Assembly: GCA_033002965.1 (NCBI GenBank) | Contig: JAURVB010012656.1 | Span: 1-64,000, forward strand | Source: Piper betle | Taxonomy: Eukaryota; Streptophyta; Magnoliopsida; Piperales; Piperaceae | Length of the DNA: 64,000 nucleotides | Reading direction: 5' to 3' | Shown: positions 11,165 to 22,586 of the stretch, one piece after another | Position numbering within the stretch: position 1 is the stretch's first letter | How the letters are laid out: every line of letters starts with the position of its first letter | Notes under the pieces: generated by a model | Told to the model about the DNA's origin: nothing | What the model saw: the letters and a program-made list of their open reading frames with translations, nothing else | Database searches by the model: none | Made by a program: the position numbers and the translations under genes

Positions 11165-13438
11165 AAAATAAGATCGACTGAGTTTCCCTAAAAGTGCAAT
11201 TAAGGGTCACCCCGATCAAATCAACATGTATACATATATAAATAATTAATAAACCATTCACACAATAATTTCATTCAACTGTATAATATATTTTTGTATT
11301 GAGTCTCGACTCAACTATTGATTTACCTTCATCTTACCTAACTAAACTGGGTATTGATCCATCTATGCAATTCTATTCACATTCTCATTAATTCTAGGCC
11401 TTCACTTATTGATTTTACTTATTAAATGTTTAAATATATTTATTAACATGTCATCGTTAGCAAACTTTCTACTGCAACATACATCATATCACACCACATC
11501 ATCAAGTATTATATTTCATTACATTATCTTCAAAATATTAAACATTCTATCATTTAATATGTGTGTATGCAAGAGACGTCACTACTCCTTCGTCCAGGTT
11601 AGCTCATCCTACTCATAATCATCACCAATATATATTATAAAAACACGTCAATAATAAGTATTACTGATCCAAAAATATTACTAATATCAAACTGGGTATG
11701 AGAGCAAACTCTCATATGAAAGAAAACATTCATATACTTCTCGTGAAGTCTCCGAAAGGCACCTACTGAGGAATCATTGGATTTGACACGATAGCATCCT
11801 GAACTGACTGCTCTGCTGCTACTGATGCCTCTCTTGGCATTTTCTTATTTTATTTTCCTGTCCCTCGGGACTACTAATATATCCTAATCCCTCTCCTTAC
11901 CTCAATAATTCTCTTAGCCTTGAGCACGAAGACCGAGTACTTTCAAACAATCGCCTTTAGTACCCTTTGAACTACAAGTCCGGACATGCACTGTATAAAC
12001 AGTACCAGTAAACCTCCATGTTTCTCTAGGTGTGAGAAACTCAAAATGGGAGTTGTTAGGATCCCTCGGGATTGGAACAGCCTGCTCACTAATCTAGAGC
12101 CCACTTTTACTGGCACGTGCACCCACTCATGGTACGTACGAGTCAGTTTTCTCATCTCTCATCTGATTGAAAACTCGATAAAACAATATATAGGTCTTTG
12201 AAGGAATTTATATAATAGGTCCGAAGGCAACCTGTAGTGGATCTTGTTTTCGAAAACAAACTCAGGGACCTCATCCTCGAGGGTTACTAATCCGGAAGAT
12301 CGATCGATTAAATGACCCGGGTTAAGTTAGATCCAATAAAATGTCACTTAACTCATCCTGAAAGTAATAAAATAATACACAATAGAGTAGAGCATAAAAC
12401 AAGTCCTAACGGATCTGGTAGAAGCTCCGAGCATGTCCTCGCACCTTGGCGGCGAGCTGCTACTCCGTACCTACACATCAAGACTAAATACTAACGTCCA
12501 GTATAATGCATGAATACTATACTCCTCATCAATCTATACAAGACAACATGCATTAAAATTTAAACTCTAATTCATATTATCATCTGTTAACATGTATTTA
12601 AATTTAAATCAACACCTATTTACAATCAAACCAAAATCATAAAACAACCAAATTAAATCGGATAAATTTCTATACCTAATCGTTAGTCATGCAGCGACGG
12701 CGACAAGGTTGTGGCCGGCTTGAGTGATGATCGTTGGGAGGAGGGAAAGGAGAAAAGAAGAAGGAAGTTGGGTGAAGAGGATGGTGGTGGCTGAATGGTG
12801 ATAGTGTCAAAGGTTTGGAATAAATAGATGTTAGGGGGAAGAAAATGTGTGGTCGACGAGAAAAATAAATGGTCGGTGAGAAAAATAAATGGTCGGTGAG
12901 AAAAATGAATGGTCAGTGACAAAAATGAATGGTTTATAAAAAAAACAAATGATCGATGAGAAAAACGAATGGTCGGGGATAAAAGTGAATGGTCGGTCTT
13001 GTAAATTAAAACTTGACGCTACTCTAATTTTAGAAAATTAATACTAACTCATAATAATTCTAAAAAATCCTGAAAACCATGAGAAAATCTGATAAAACAT
13101 AATACACACAATATTACAATGATATCCTCTATAACTAATAACCCATCCAAACTGTCCGCAATGCGTCCTAATGCATTATTCGGCATAAAAATAATTCTAC
13201 GATCTAATTAAAAATAAAAAAGAAAAATATGGCATACTCTCATATATTCTGATAACTCATTCGGTTGTTGTCTTACTGACATTATCATCATATATTTGGG
13301 CACACATGACTCCCATAGTTCATAACACAAGACCAGTCTTAGCTCGGTACGCGTATTCTAAAATTGACCCGATTAAAAATAATGGTTGAATTGACTGGTT
13401 CAGACTATAAAACCCTGACTCGAATCGCATGTTTTACA
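11165..13438 (-). mobile_element. Truncated long LTR, element-A superfamily, inverted
   Basis: On the minus strand it begins at 13438 with TGTAAAACATGCGATTCGAG. It carries the conserved LTR blocks in order: the AG|GTATAG donor-like site near 12671-12678, the CGCC..GGCG block, the ACTTAACCCGGGTCATTTA region near 12310-12335, and the GAGAGTTTGCTCTCAT-type hairpin near 11695-11720. It stops at 11165, about 270 bp short of the LTR end judged from the solo LTR at 35818. The left junction is with element A's cut 3' LTR; the right junction is with virus-like sequence at 13439. Confidence 0.8.
12843..13001. repeat. Minisatellite, about 20-bp units
   Basis: Seven to eight imperfect copies of ATGGTCGGTGAGAAAAATAA-like units inside the inverted LTR. 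Confidence 0.8.
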
Positions 13439-13940
13439 GATTAAACATGTCTCTATTAGTCTACTGGAGGGACAAGCAACATAATAAATTTGAAGACTCA
13501 TTATTTAGAATAATCGAATCTAGTCTATGTACAGGTCCAGTTTATTTTAATTATTTTCCTAATTATTTGATTAGCCTTCTAGATCTTCATATCAATGAAA
13601 CATTAACCTCAAATTTACAAACCCAAGGCTATGATATATTAGAAGGATAAAAAATCATATGTATTGTATACTGGATTTACTTAAAAGCAATGACTACCAT
13701 ATGTCCTAAGGCTAAGATTATGTCAACTAAAGGGAAAACAACTATCTTCCAAATTAATTCTTATAAATCAAACTTATCTTTTACCAAAACTTTAACTTGG
13801 CCAGAAATTGATTTACACAAATCATGAAAATTGGAAAAAATAATTCCACTTAGGGTAAGTTTTAGGAAAGCTAAAAGAATAATACAAGTTTAGATAGACA
13901 TGTAGAAGTCATTTTTGAAACATGAAGAAAAAAATAAACA
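13439..13940 (+). pseudogene. Endogenous caulimovirid relic, movement-protein region
   Basis: Translation in the frame of 13439-13648 and on through a stop shows a GPVYFNYFPN stretch followed by a QTQGYDILEG-like end. I recognise this as the movement-protein domain of petuvirus/florendovirus-type caulimovirids. Several stops and at least one frameshift interrupt it by 13750. It lies directly against an inverted LTR, so the 5' part was probably lost or displaced. It is old and non-functional. The family assignment rests on pattern recognition by eye. Confidence 0.6.
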
Positions 13941-13979
13941 GTCCCCAGAAGCATCTAGTTAAAGTGTAAAAGGTATTTA

Positions 13980-15150
13980 TATATCAAATCATCGAATACC
14001 TCATAGAATTTACATGGACGAACAATCTTTCTCTACGACAGAAGATAAAGTAAATACATTATAATTCATTCCCGATAAAGAAAAATGTTCAGCTGTGTTT
14101 ATGCTTCCTAAATATGGAAAATTTTGATACTAGTATTTCAATAAGTTTTCAATTGAACAATTAAAATCTTTTAAAAAAGTATTATAATTATCTGAACAAA
14201 CTAAGATATGAAATATCTTTTGTTAAATGGTTTAAATCATCTTACTCTTCCCAAATTTATGTTTCAAAAGAAACAAGGACTTGGGAAACAATTAATGGTA
14301 AAACTATAACGAGTAATGGTAAAACTGTAACAATAAACTCTATTTATGAATGAAATATATGGGACTAATAAGTAGATTTACTATCGTAGAACCAATGGCA
14401 GCATCAATCTTATTTGAGAAAATGTTATTAATTTTGCATTATCCTACAATACTAAATCTATTTATGAATGAAATATATACGGACAATCAAAATATCGTGT
14501 TATTACCACTTTACATAATATGCTTACGTATTCAACTATATGTAGAACTACCAATTATTTAGACAAGCAAATAGCAGAATTCATTACTGCAAGTTTTTCC
14601 AGCCAAATAAAAGGCTCGTGGGATCATTATTTAACCCCTCTCTAAAAAGTAGAAGTCTTAAATGTAGTAAAAATTGAACCTAATACGCAACAAAATAGAG
14701 AAGATATTGTGTATAGATTAATAACAATCATATTATATCATTTTTGTGGGAGACACAAATGCTCTAGAGGAACGGTCACAAGAGTTAATTATCAATCGAA
14801 GATGTCCTTCCCTTACATATTTTAGTGGGTATAAGAAGACCTTCCTATCGCTCTTATTCCAAAGAGATGATTCTACACTGGATTTTTGGAAAGAAAAATT
14901 TTTAACTGGACTACCACCCTTTTTCGCTTAAAAGGATTAGAACTCATCTGAAAAATTAATATAATGAAACCATTCCATACAGTTCATTTATTTTTGGAAA
15001 ATCAATCAATGAGGTAGTATTAGAATGACTATCTCTATGCAATGAGTTAAATCTTAAGAATCAATTAAAGAAACAGAGATTGGCTAGGAAAAAAGAACTT
15101 GCTAATACCTTTGCCGGATGCAATTTAGAAATTGTATGAGGGAAAGGTAT
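13980..15150 (+). pseudogene. Endogenous caulimovirid relic, capsid region
   Basis: Broken fragments in changing frames. The clearest is at about 14880-14931 (FWKEKFLTGLPP), followed after a frame change by a Lys-rich stretch ending in KKELANTF at about 15085-15110; both match the capsid part of endogenous caulimovirid polyproteins in order and spacing. A separate piece at about 14200-14350 carries another recognisable segment. Many stops are present and no fragment exceeds about 70 codons. The order after the movement region and before RT fits the virus layout. Confidence 0.5.
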
Positions 15151-15194
15151 TTTGATCTAAATCTAGTTTTTGGTCAATGTAGATTGATGAAAAG

Positions 15195-15590
15195 AATAGA
15201 TATAAAACAACGTTCAATGTCCCTATTGAACAATATGAGTATAACGTTATGCCATTTTAATTGAAAAACACTATTTTTGAATTCTAGAAAATAATGAATG
15301 ATATTTTTAATCTGTATGTCAATTTTATTATTGTTTATATTGATGATTTATTAGTATACTCTAATAGTATAGAATGCCACTTTAAGCACCTAGCCCAATT
15401 TCATAAAATAGCTAAAAATAATGGTATAGAGCTATCTAAATGAAAAATGAATTTAGTACAAATTAAAACTAAATACTTAACTCATGAAATAGAAAATGAC
15501 TACATTCACACTATTCAAAGAGTAATTGAACTTTCTAATAAATTTTCTGATAAATTAAAAGATAAAATCCAATCATGAAGATTTTAATAA
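15195..15590 (+). pseudogene. Endogenous caulimovirid relic, reverse transcriptase fragment
   Basis: The fragment carries the palm motif VYIDDLLVYSN at about 15334-15366, followed by an HFKHL block; this is the pararetroviral RT signature and differs from the gypsy FVDD copies elsewhere in the window. Stop codons occur before and after the motif. Protease and the first part of RT are absent between the capsid-like segment and this one. The fragment ends at a microsatellite at 15641. No RNase H follows. Confidence 0.65.
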
Positions 15591-15638
15591 ATCTAAACTT
15601 TGAATCAAATTTCTATAAAGATTTACTGAAAGACTGCA

Positions 15639-15640
<2 letters not shown>

Positions 15641-15672
<32 letters not shown>

Positions 15673-15680
15673 GTTATTGT

Positions 15681-15719
<39 letters not shown>
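15641..15719. repeat. Compound microsatellite (TAT)n-(TA)n
   Basis: A trinucleotide TAT run of about 45 bp passes into a TA run of about 35 bp. The open frames here (poly-Leu / poly-Ile-Tyr) are artefacts of the repeat. Confidence 0.95.
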
Positions 15720-15722
<3 letters not shown>

Positions 15723-15723
15723 C

Positions 15724-17777
15724 GGTTGAGAGAGAGAAAAATCCATCTTTTTTTTAGCCGACAATAATAAAAAATCTATGGAGCTCCCATATGGTGTGAA
15801 TCATGTATGCATTCGGTAAACAATTCTCGTTAAAATTCTTGTCATACAATTGAAGGGATTTACGTCTTCGTGAATGTGAGGCCTAGCCTCCACGGTCGAC
15901 ACCCACATGATGTATCGTGAAGAGTGACAAGAAAGAGACGGGTCCATGAACACCCATTATTTCCAAATATGTGCTTTTATTGTCGTCACAAGTTCTCAGT
16001 TAAGTTCCCATGGTTTCTTCATATATTAGTATGATTGGACTGGCTATACTATTTTACCAATGCTTTGCTCCCTGTCAACGTTTCCCAGAATACGGCGACA
16101 CGAGCTTCCGAAGCTGTCAGCACAGCATTTGCTTCTCAGGATTTAATTAAAATTTTTTTATTGATGTCTTCTATTTTTCTTTCTTTTACAGCAATCGCCC
16201 TTAACGCCCACTCCACCCACCACAACCAACTCTAGATTGGAACGGGATTCGATAGGTTATGGAGTGATGATAATTAGGAACATTTTTAATAATTATTGCA
16301 ACAAAAAAAGATTACACTTGATATAGACAGACATGATTTTAAAATATTGATTTAATTTAAATAATTAAAAAAATTATATTTAAGTATACTATTATTAATT
16401 TGACTGAGAAAGTCCATTAGTCAAATTAATGGTGTCAACAATAAAATTCTTCAACTAAGAATTATCTATAAAATTTGATTAGGAGGTCATAGAGTGGAGT
16501 TGATAGTTGCGACCTTGCTGCCGCAGCCCAGCCCGAGAATATTCAAGCCACTTCTTAGTACTCAAACTTAAATATTTTTTAGCTATTGTCTGCAGAAGGC
16601 AAGGTGTACTTTATAAAAATTGGGGGAAACAGATTTTGAATGATAATGTTAAATATATCTTTTTAAAGTTATGGGTCTATGGGATGCGGGAAGACCGTTC
16701 GAATTAAGGTCGAGAATATCCTAAATAATCCATGAGATGACTTTACGCATAAATTAATGGAGAAGCTTTTTGAAAAGAGAAAATAAAACTTCATATATTT
16801 ATGAAAAAAAAGCATTGGTAAAGTATGTTCGGAGATTGTTTGCCTTTTCATCTCTCAAATAAACCATGTGACATGATGTACGTATCAAGTATTCTAATGA
16901 ACATTCCCCACAACAGAAACGCAAAGTTGACCTTTTACTTTATGATCTATGCTTTGGAAAAAACATAAACTTTAAGACCTCCATTGCCCATCATTTTGTC
17001 TGGGGAATAGATATAAGTATGCGACAAATGCGAAAATCACACGATGTGTACGTATCTATTCTGAGTATTCTCTTCTTCCCTCATTAATTAAATGAAATGG
17101 AATCAATTTGCCTGTTCCCAAAAACAGCCAAGCAGACAACACTTATGTTACTTAACTAATTTACAAATTAAAGAGGGGTGGAGGTAATTATAACTAATCA
17201 CTTCATGCCTTTAATGTCCCTTCTCTGAAAGCCTTCTTCCCTACTAATTTTATACTGCCAGTGTCATTTTACTTCAGGAAATACTTCAACAGTCTTAAAC
17301 CTGACTCGATGCTAGAACAACAATTATTTTTAGATGGACGAATTGAGAGCTAAAATTTTGTATTCGATATTACTGTTAATGCTCAACTCTGTTAACATAT
17401 CTCCGTGACGTTGAAATTAGGATCTGGCTACAGTTGTCGGGTTGGACTTGGCGTAGTACAGCAAAATCTAGATATGATCTACAAAATCAGCGATCAGAAG
17501 ATCTCTGTTTGTTGTTATGCTGTCTCTTCTGTACTCGTACATGTTAAGGAACCAGCTTACATAGTTATAGACTTTGCGTCTGTGTCAATATTATTACCTA
17601 GTGTTTGGAGTAGCATGTATACCAAAATTTGTTACATCCTATATAAGACCGTAGTTACTAAAACATAAGAAAACAGCACTTGTTATGCATTATTTGAAAC
17701 CAAGGCTATTAGTTCATTAACTTAAATATCTAAAAATTGAAGATCATATATTTAGCGCTGTGCGTTGGCAGAGAAAT
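15724..17777. other. Intergenic, no supported gene
   Basis: Mostly AT-rich single-copy-looking sequence. A short frame at 16035-16235 includes TTTCTTTTACAG at about 16183-16194, which looks like an intron 3' end, so a gene fragment is possible, but I recognise no domain. The 3' flank of the OVATE gene lies at its right edge. Confidence 0.5.
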
Positions 17778-19066
17778 TTACAGTGGACGATCGGTAAAAT
17801 CGAACCAAACTTGTTCGAACACTTTGACGATAACGTCGTGGTACTCGTTGGAATTCAAGGAGAGATAACAAGCGAGCAAGTCCTCTAAGTCCTTGGAGGC
17901 AGTCAAGTTGTTCTCCATAATCATCTCCACCATGGAGTCCCTGAAGTCCCTGTGCGGGTCGGACGACGACTTCACCACCGCGAAACTTTCCGATACGCCC
18001 TTCTTCGTAGCCGCGGCCGGACGCCGGCGGGTGTAGGCTTGGATCCTCTTGCTGGCCAGCCTAGGAGAGTTGGCTCTAATTTTGAGCCCTTGAGAAGAAG
18101 TGGATCTCCTAGCGGGGCTACTCTTCACCTCCTGATTCTTGACCACCTTACCGGACAGGGTCCCAAGGGACATATGAGTGTGGTGGTACGATTGGAGGAT
18201 TTTCTCCTCCATTTTTGCATAACCGAATTTGGACTTGAAGGTGCCTTCTTCTTCCCTCCTCTTGATGTCTAAGATGAGGTCATTAAATTTGGTTTGCTTG
18301 GTCATTATTGGTGGCAGTTCCACCTTTGGAGCAGCACCTTCACAGTCTTCGTTGTTGTCATCACAATCATCATCGAATTTACCACTGTAACATCCATTGC
18401 TATTGTCATCCAATAGAACCGAATCCAACCTGCAATTGAACTTCTTGCCCTTGTTGGGCATGGAATCCACCAACCCATTATCTGATTTGCTCATCTTACC
18501 TTTGGACACATCAGTGCTAGGGGAAGTGGAGGCCGCGACCCTACAACTGCAACTGGTAGGCCAGGATAAGTGAGCATTATTGTCCTTGTAGTACACCTGC
18601 GCCTCATCGGCCACGACCATAGTACGCGATGGCAGCGTTTCCGTCTTCCACAAGGGATCAAAGGTGGCGCGGCAGCTGCACCCCGCGGACACAGAAGTGG
18701 ATACTATCTTGGAAGTGGAAATGGAAGTAGAAGAAGTAGAAGAGGAAGAAGAGATCTGAGCGGGGGCCTCCTCTTCTTCTTGGAGGATTTCCTAGGGGGT
18801 GTTGGGAAGTGGGTAAGCCTTGCTTTTGTGTCATCTTTGGAAGAATGGTCCGCGGAGAAGTAGTGGTAGGTGGGTTTGGGCGCCGGAGAAGACGTCGTCG
18901 TTGGCTTCTTCTCCGTGTTTGCTGGCTTCCTATTGCTGTTGTAGATGTACTCCATGCTTCCATGGGCGATGTGGTGGGGCTTCTTGGCCTTGGCGCTCAT
19001 GTCCTTGAGCTTGTAGAGCCAAGCATTTGGGATCATATCTGACAGTCTGAACCTATAATTCCCCAT
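17778..19066 (-). CDS. OFP: OVATE family protein, with an apparent 1-bp frameshift
   Basis: OVATE family proteins are plant-specific nuclear transcriptional repressors; known members bind TALE homeodomain proteins and TRM proteins and shape organs. The start at 19066 begins [16 protein letters not shown], the conserved N-terminus of one OFP subgroup. A Lys-rich SSKKKRR stretch (about 18768-18790) could be a nuclear signal. The Cys motif SAGCSC lies at about 18675-18689, and the OVATE domain ([13 protein letters not shown] to VWFDF) at about 17790-17948, ending 17778. N- and C-terminal halves are in different frames: the first runs into TAG at about 18704, the second is open from about 18790. 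Length is consistent with a 429-residue protein if one base is missing in 18705-18790, a low-complexity Ser/Thr segment containing CCCCC. It is either a sequencing or assembly error or a recent null allele. No intron is evident, as usual for the family. Confidence 0.88.
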
Positions 19067-19190
19067 AATCAGAATCAATGGAAGGAGGGAAAAAGCAATT
19101 GGAATTTGGTGAGAAGAATTTGGGTTGGAGGACTAGATAGAGATATATAGAGAATTGCATTGGTTGAATGCTACTGCTAGCTAGCACTGC

Positions 19191-19245
19191 CGTTTTTATA
19201 ATGGTTTACGTTTGAATCAATCTTGTTCATTTTTGCTTCGATTGG
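19191..19245 (-). promoter_or_regulatory. Core promoter of the OVATE gene
   Basis: On the minus strand TATAAAAACG lies at 19191-19200 and CCAAT at 19241-19245, about 40 bp upstream of it. With transcription starting about 30 bp downstream of the TATA box, the 5' UTR would be about 100 nt before the ATG at 19066. Confidence 0.6.
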
Positions 19246-19259
19246 TTAGGCCCACGGTA

Positions 19260-20256
19260 CGGTCAGCGGGGCCTACTAGTCATTTCGAATCGGTGAGTCC
19301 TGTCTATCACGGCAACAAGTTGCCTGCTCTCAACAGGAAAAACCATCACTTGCCTTAATTAGGGTCAGTTTAGACATTGAGAAAATAAAAAAAATAAATG
19401 CGAAAATAAAAAAATAAAAAAATATATATTTCATTTAATTTTTTATCATTTATTCTTTAATTGTTTGGTGGGAAAAAAAACTGTTTAACTTCGTTCCTAC
19501 TTATCTCCTTTTACTTTCATTGTTGAGGGGAAAATAGTAGTCGAAGAGTTTGTCCTATAAAAATTTATTTTTAATTTATTTTATTTATAAATTAAATTAA
19601 AAAATACATTTTTCTTACACTTTTTTTAAAATATCTCCCAGTCTAAGTAGACCCCTAATAATTGTGTAGTGTTTGCAACAAAGTTGAACCGTGATCAAAA
19701 GTATTTTGGCTTCTAGTTTAATGCTTCCTTTTTGCTGCCTTGGCACCTTTCCCTTGAAAACCAAAGACATTACTTGCCCCTAAACTAGGCAAAAGTGCCG
19801 ATGATCTCATGAACACAAAGCCCAAACATTCCAATTTTGACATTGATAAATGCGTCATGTAAATAAAAACTATCCTCCTCGCAGATTAAGTTTATTGGCA
19901 TGGTATTATTATACTAATGAATTGGGGTAATATTGTACCATTTTTTTCATGAACATATTATTTCTTGATCGAGGCCGGAGCAAGGTGGGCAAGAGAAGTG
20001 AGTTTGTAAACTTTAGAGAAAACTAAAAATTCTTGCCCACAAGGGATCCCACTCCACCATGTGTGAGCTTCTATGAATTGAAAGCGAACTCTCCTATTGC
20101 TTAGTACACACGCAGCTAACAATCTATCCAACTGGTGCCATGAAGACTAATTTTTCAGGCCAATAATTTTTGCATGATTTGTTGATCCTTATATAAATAT
20201 AAGATCCACAAGGGTTGGGCATAGATTTGTTTAATTATTTTTTAGAAAAGAGGACA
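19260..20256. other. Intergenic, no supported gene
   Basis: Upstream flank of the OVATE gene. AT-rich with A- and T-runs; no open frame of note and no recognised repeat. Confidence 0.5.
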
Positions 20257-20259
20257 TTT

Positions 20260-20604
20260 CATTACAAAAAATTGATTTTTCTCCACCTTTGAAAAAAATG
20301 GCGTGGAAAAAAGAAGTGTCTTCCCCAAGCTAATTTTTTGGAGATTTTTAAAAGGAAATAATTATTAATTTTCAAAATTTTCTCCAAGCTGTAAATTGTG
20401 GAAAATTTTTTATCTACTTTATTTTTCTTCACGTTTTTAAGATGAATAACATCTTTTTGGAGTGAAAAAAGTGAGAAAATTATTACATACTCAATTTTAA
20501 ATATTTTCATATATAAAAAATCTAGATTTTTTTGTTCAGGTTAAATTTGGTGTGGGGAATACATGGAAAAAAACATGGAGGAAATTCTTTTTTTTTTTGT
20601 AGTG
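20260..20604. mobile_element. Small non-autonomous CACTA-like element (345 bp)
   Basis: The left end reads CATTACAAAAAATTGATTTTT; the right end, reverse-complemented, reads CACTACAAAAAAAAAAAGAA. Both fit the CACTACAA.. terminus of CACTA transposons, with one mismatch at the left. Three-base flanks TTT (20257-20259 and 20605-20607) agree with the 3-bp duplication of this superfamily, although TTT is weak evidence in T-rich DNA. There is no coding capacity, so mobility would depend on an outside transposase. Confidence 0.5.
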
Positions 20605-20607
20605 TTT

Positions 20608-22244
20608 ACTTGAAACCCTAATTTATTTCGAGTAATGAGTGTGCTACAATATTTAGCCAGCCTTTGTTCTTGTCTATGGTGATTTTTTCTTAAAGTTCTC
20701 CTTGATTGACATGAAAAAGGTAAAGATGTAAAATATATAAAATTTTTTAGTTATAATGTATGAATAGTTTTGTTATAATGTAATGTAAATATGAGATGTA
20801 AAATGATCTCTTTACAAGAAAATTTCCTCCTTTTATATGTATTTTTTAAAAGGAATTGATGGAGAAGAAATTTTCTACGGGGATCATTAGGTGTAAAGTC
20901 TAAATTGCATCTTACCACAAAATATTCTAAAAATAGACAACTGTTTAATAGAAGATCAATGTTTATGGCATGAATTACTGTATATAGATTTCATAAATTT
21001 GTATTTCCTAATTCCGTGCTAACAAAACAGGTAGCATTGGTATTTACTAATATTGTTTATGATAAGTTATCGTGGATATTTTTATATCAGATCAAATGAG
21101 ACCTAGCTCTCACTAAGATCATGTTAATAATATCTTTTCAAACTGGACAAGGCTGCCCTTGTCTTCGAACGTAATTTCAATTTGAGCTGTTATATATATA
21201 AATATTTGTAATGGTCTACATTTTAATTTGTGGATTCTCTTGGAACATATACTGACACTAGTATAGTTTCGTCAAATCGAAAATTTATTATTTTACATAA
21301 AATAATGTAAATTTGTTACCATGAGAAATGGCTAGGATGCCTCCACGACATTCGTTTATCTTGCGTATTGGGCCCACAAAATTTTTACAGGGACCACTGA
21401 GGGAACTTTTTTAATTCTTTTTTGTAGGAGTGGTTCTAAGGTTAGCCCACCGACGAATGGTAGTAGCAGAAATCGCCGAGGCGGCAATAGTCGCCGAGGA
21501 ATTAGTAATACCGTGGGAGAACGCAGCGTAATTTTGGACGGAACGGAGTGCCTAAATTCGCCTAATCTATCATGTTAGTGCCGGGTTCTTTGTCTCCTCT
21601 ATTTTTTATCAATCGCTTTCTTGTGAATTTACTACTAAATAAACAAATAATTATCTCTATCAAAGCTCCTAATGCCATATTACAAAGCATCTATACACGT
21701 TTGATTGTCGGCCGCCGAGAAATGGTGTGTCCTTTCCAACCATTAGCTTCTTGAAAATATTGTTAATTGTTCAATAGTTCTAAGCATGCAGGAAGTAAGC
21801 TGTTAATAAGAATAATTACATCAATACTTTGTTTTTCTCTACTTGGAAAATAAAACTTTATAATGCCTATGAGTAATTATTATTCTTTATGTTAATCAGA
21901 GGTTAATGAGTGATGAAATTTTGATCTAAATTAATTATGTGATATTAGGTCAGCGAGATGTTCTTGAAATGGGACATATATGCTCCACGAAAGTCGAAAC
22001 TGGTTTGTTTCAACAGCGTACATACTTTACACCCGAGTGAAATATTTTAATGCAAATTACGTACAATTCTATACAATTAAAAATACAAATCGATACAATA
22101 TCTGTCGGGATAGAATGATCGCCACTAATCCTTTTTTAAAAGAATTTTTAATATCTACTCAATCCCATTTATTAGCAACTAATCATATTTTCTATGAAAT
22201 AAATTTCATGGTTTGTGGCTATAATTGTGAACAAGAAATTAATA
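20608..22244. other. Intergenic, no supported gene
   Basis: AT-rich sequence with short unconvincing frames (for example 21980-22249). No domain, transposon terminus or RNA gene was recognised. Confidence 0.45.
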
Positions 22245-22445
22245 CATGAGCGACGCCTCCCAGGCATCGCTGAAGATCAAAACGGCGTCACTTTAAGTTT
22301 AAGTGACAACACAGGTGGCCGTCACTTATGTTAACATCAGGATAGGCTTTTATAACGATCATAAGTGATGCCTGTGCGGGCATCTCTGAAGCTCAATTAA
22401 AGTCTTCAGTGCAGGCAAGTGATGCCCGCTCATGCGTCACTTAAA
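22245..22445. repeat. Cluster of GTCACTT/AAGTGAC motifs
   Basis: Within about 160 bp there are roughly six copies of GTCACTT or its complement AAGTGA(C/T), mixed with GCATC/GATGC(C/G) pairs. This resembles the subterminal repeats of CACTA-type transposons, where transposase binds. No terminal inverted repeat or target duplication could be assigned. Confidence 0.4.
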
Positions 22446-22586
22446 ACAATCAAAATTATGTCTAATAAGGAGTATGCCCCAATATGATAACTTGAAAAAA
22501 AAACATCACGTTTCTTCCAATTGTATAATAATATGCAGTGTTTCCTCTTACCCAAATTAGCTTTCTTTCGATTACTAGCTTTTTAT

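Noticed and set aside
15573..15764. Poly-Leu and Ile/Tyr-rich frames
   Set aside because: Translated microsatellite.
16035..16235. Possible exon with a 3' splice site
   Set aside because: No recognisable domain and no partner exons; kept only as a remark in the intergenic entry.
18704..18963. Antisense and alternative frames over the OVATE gene
   Set aside because: Shadows of the real gene; the OVATE and N-terminal motifs occur only in the two frames described.
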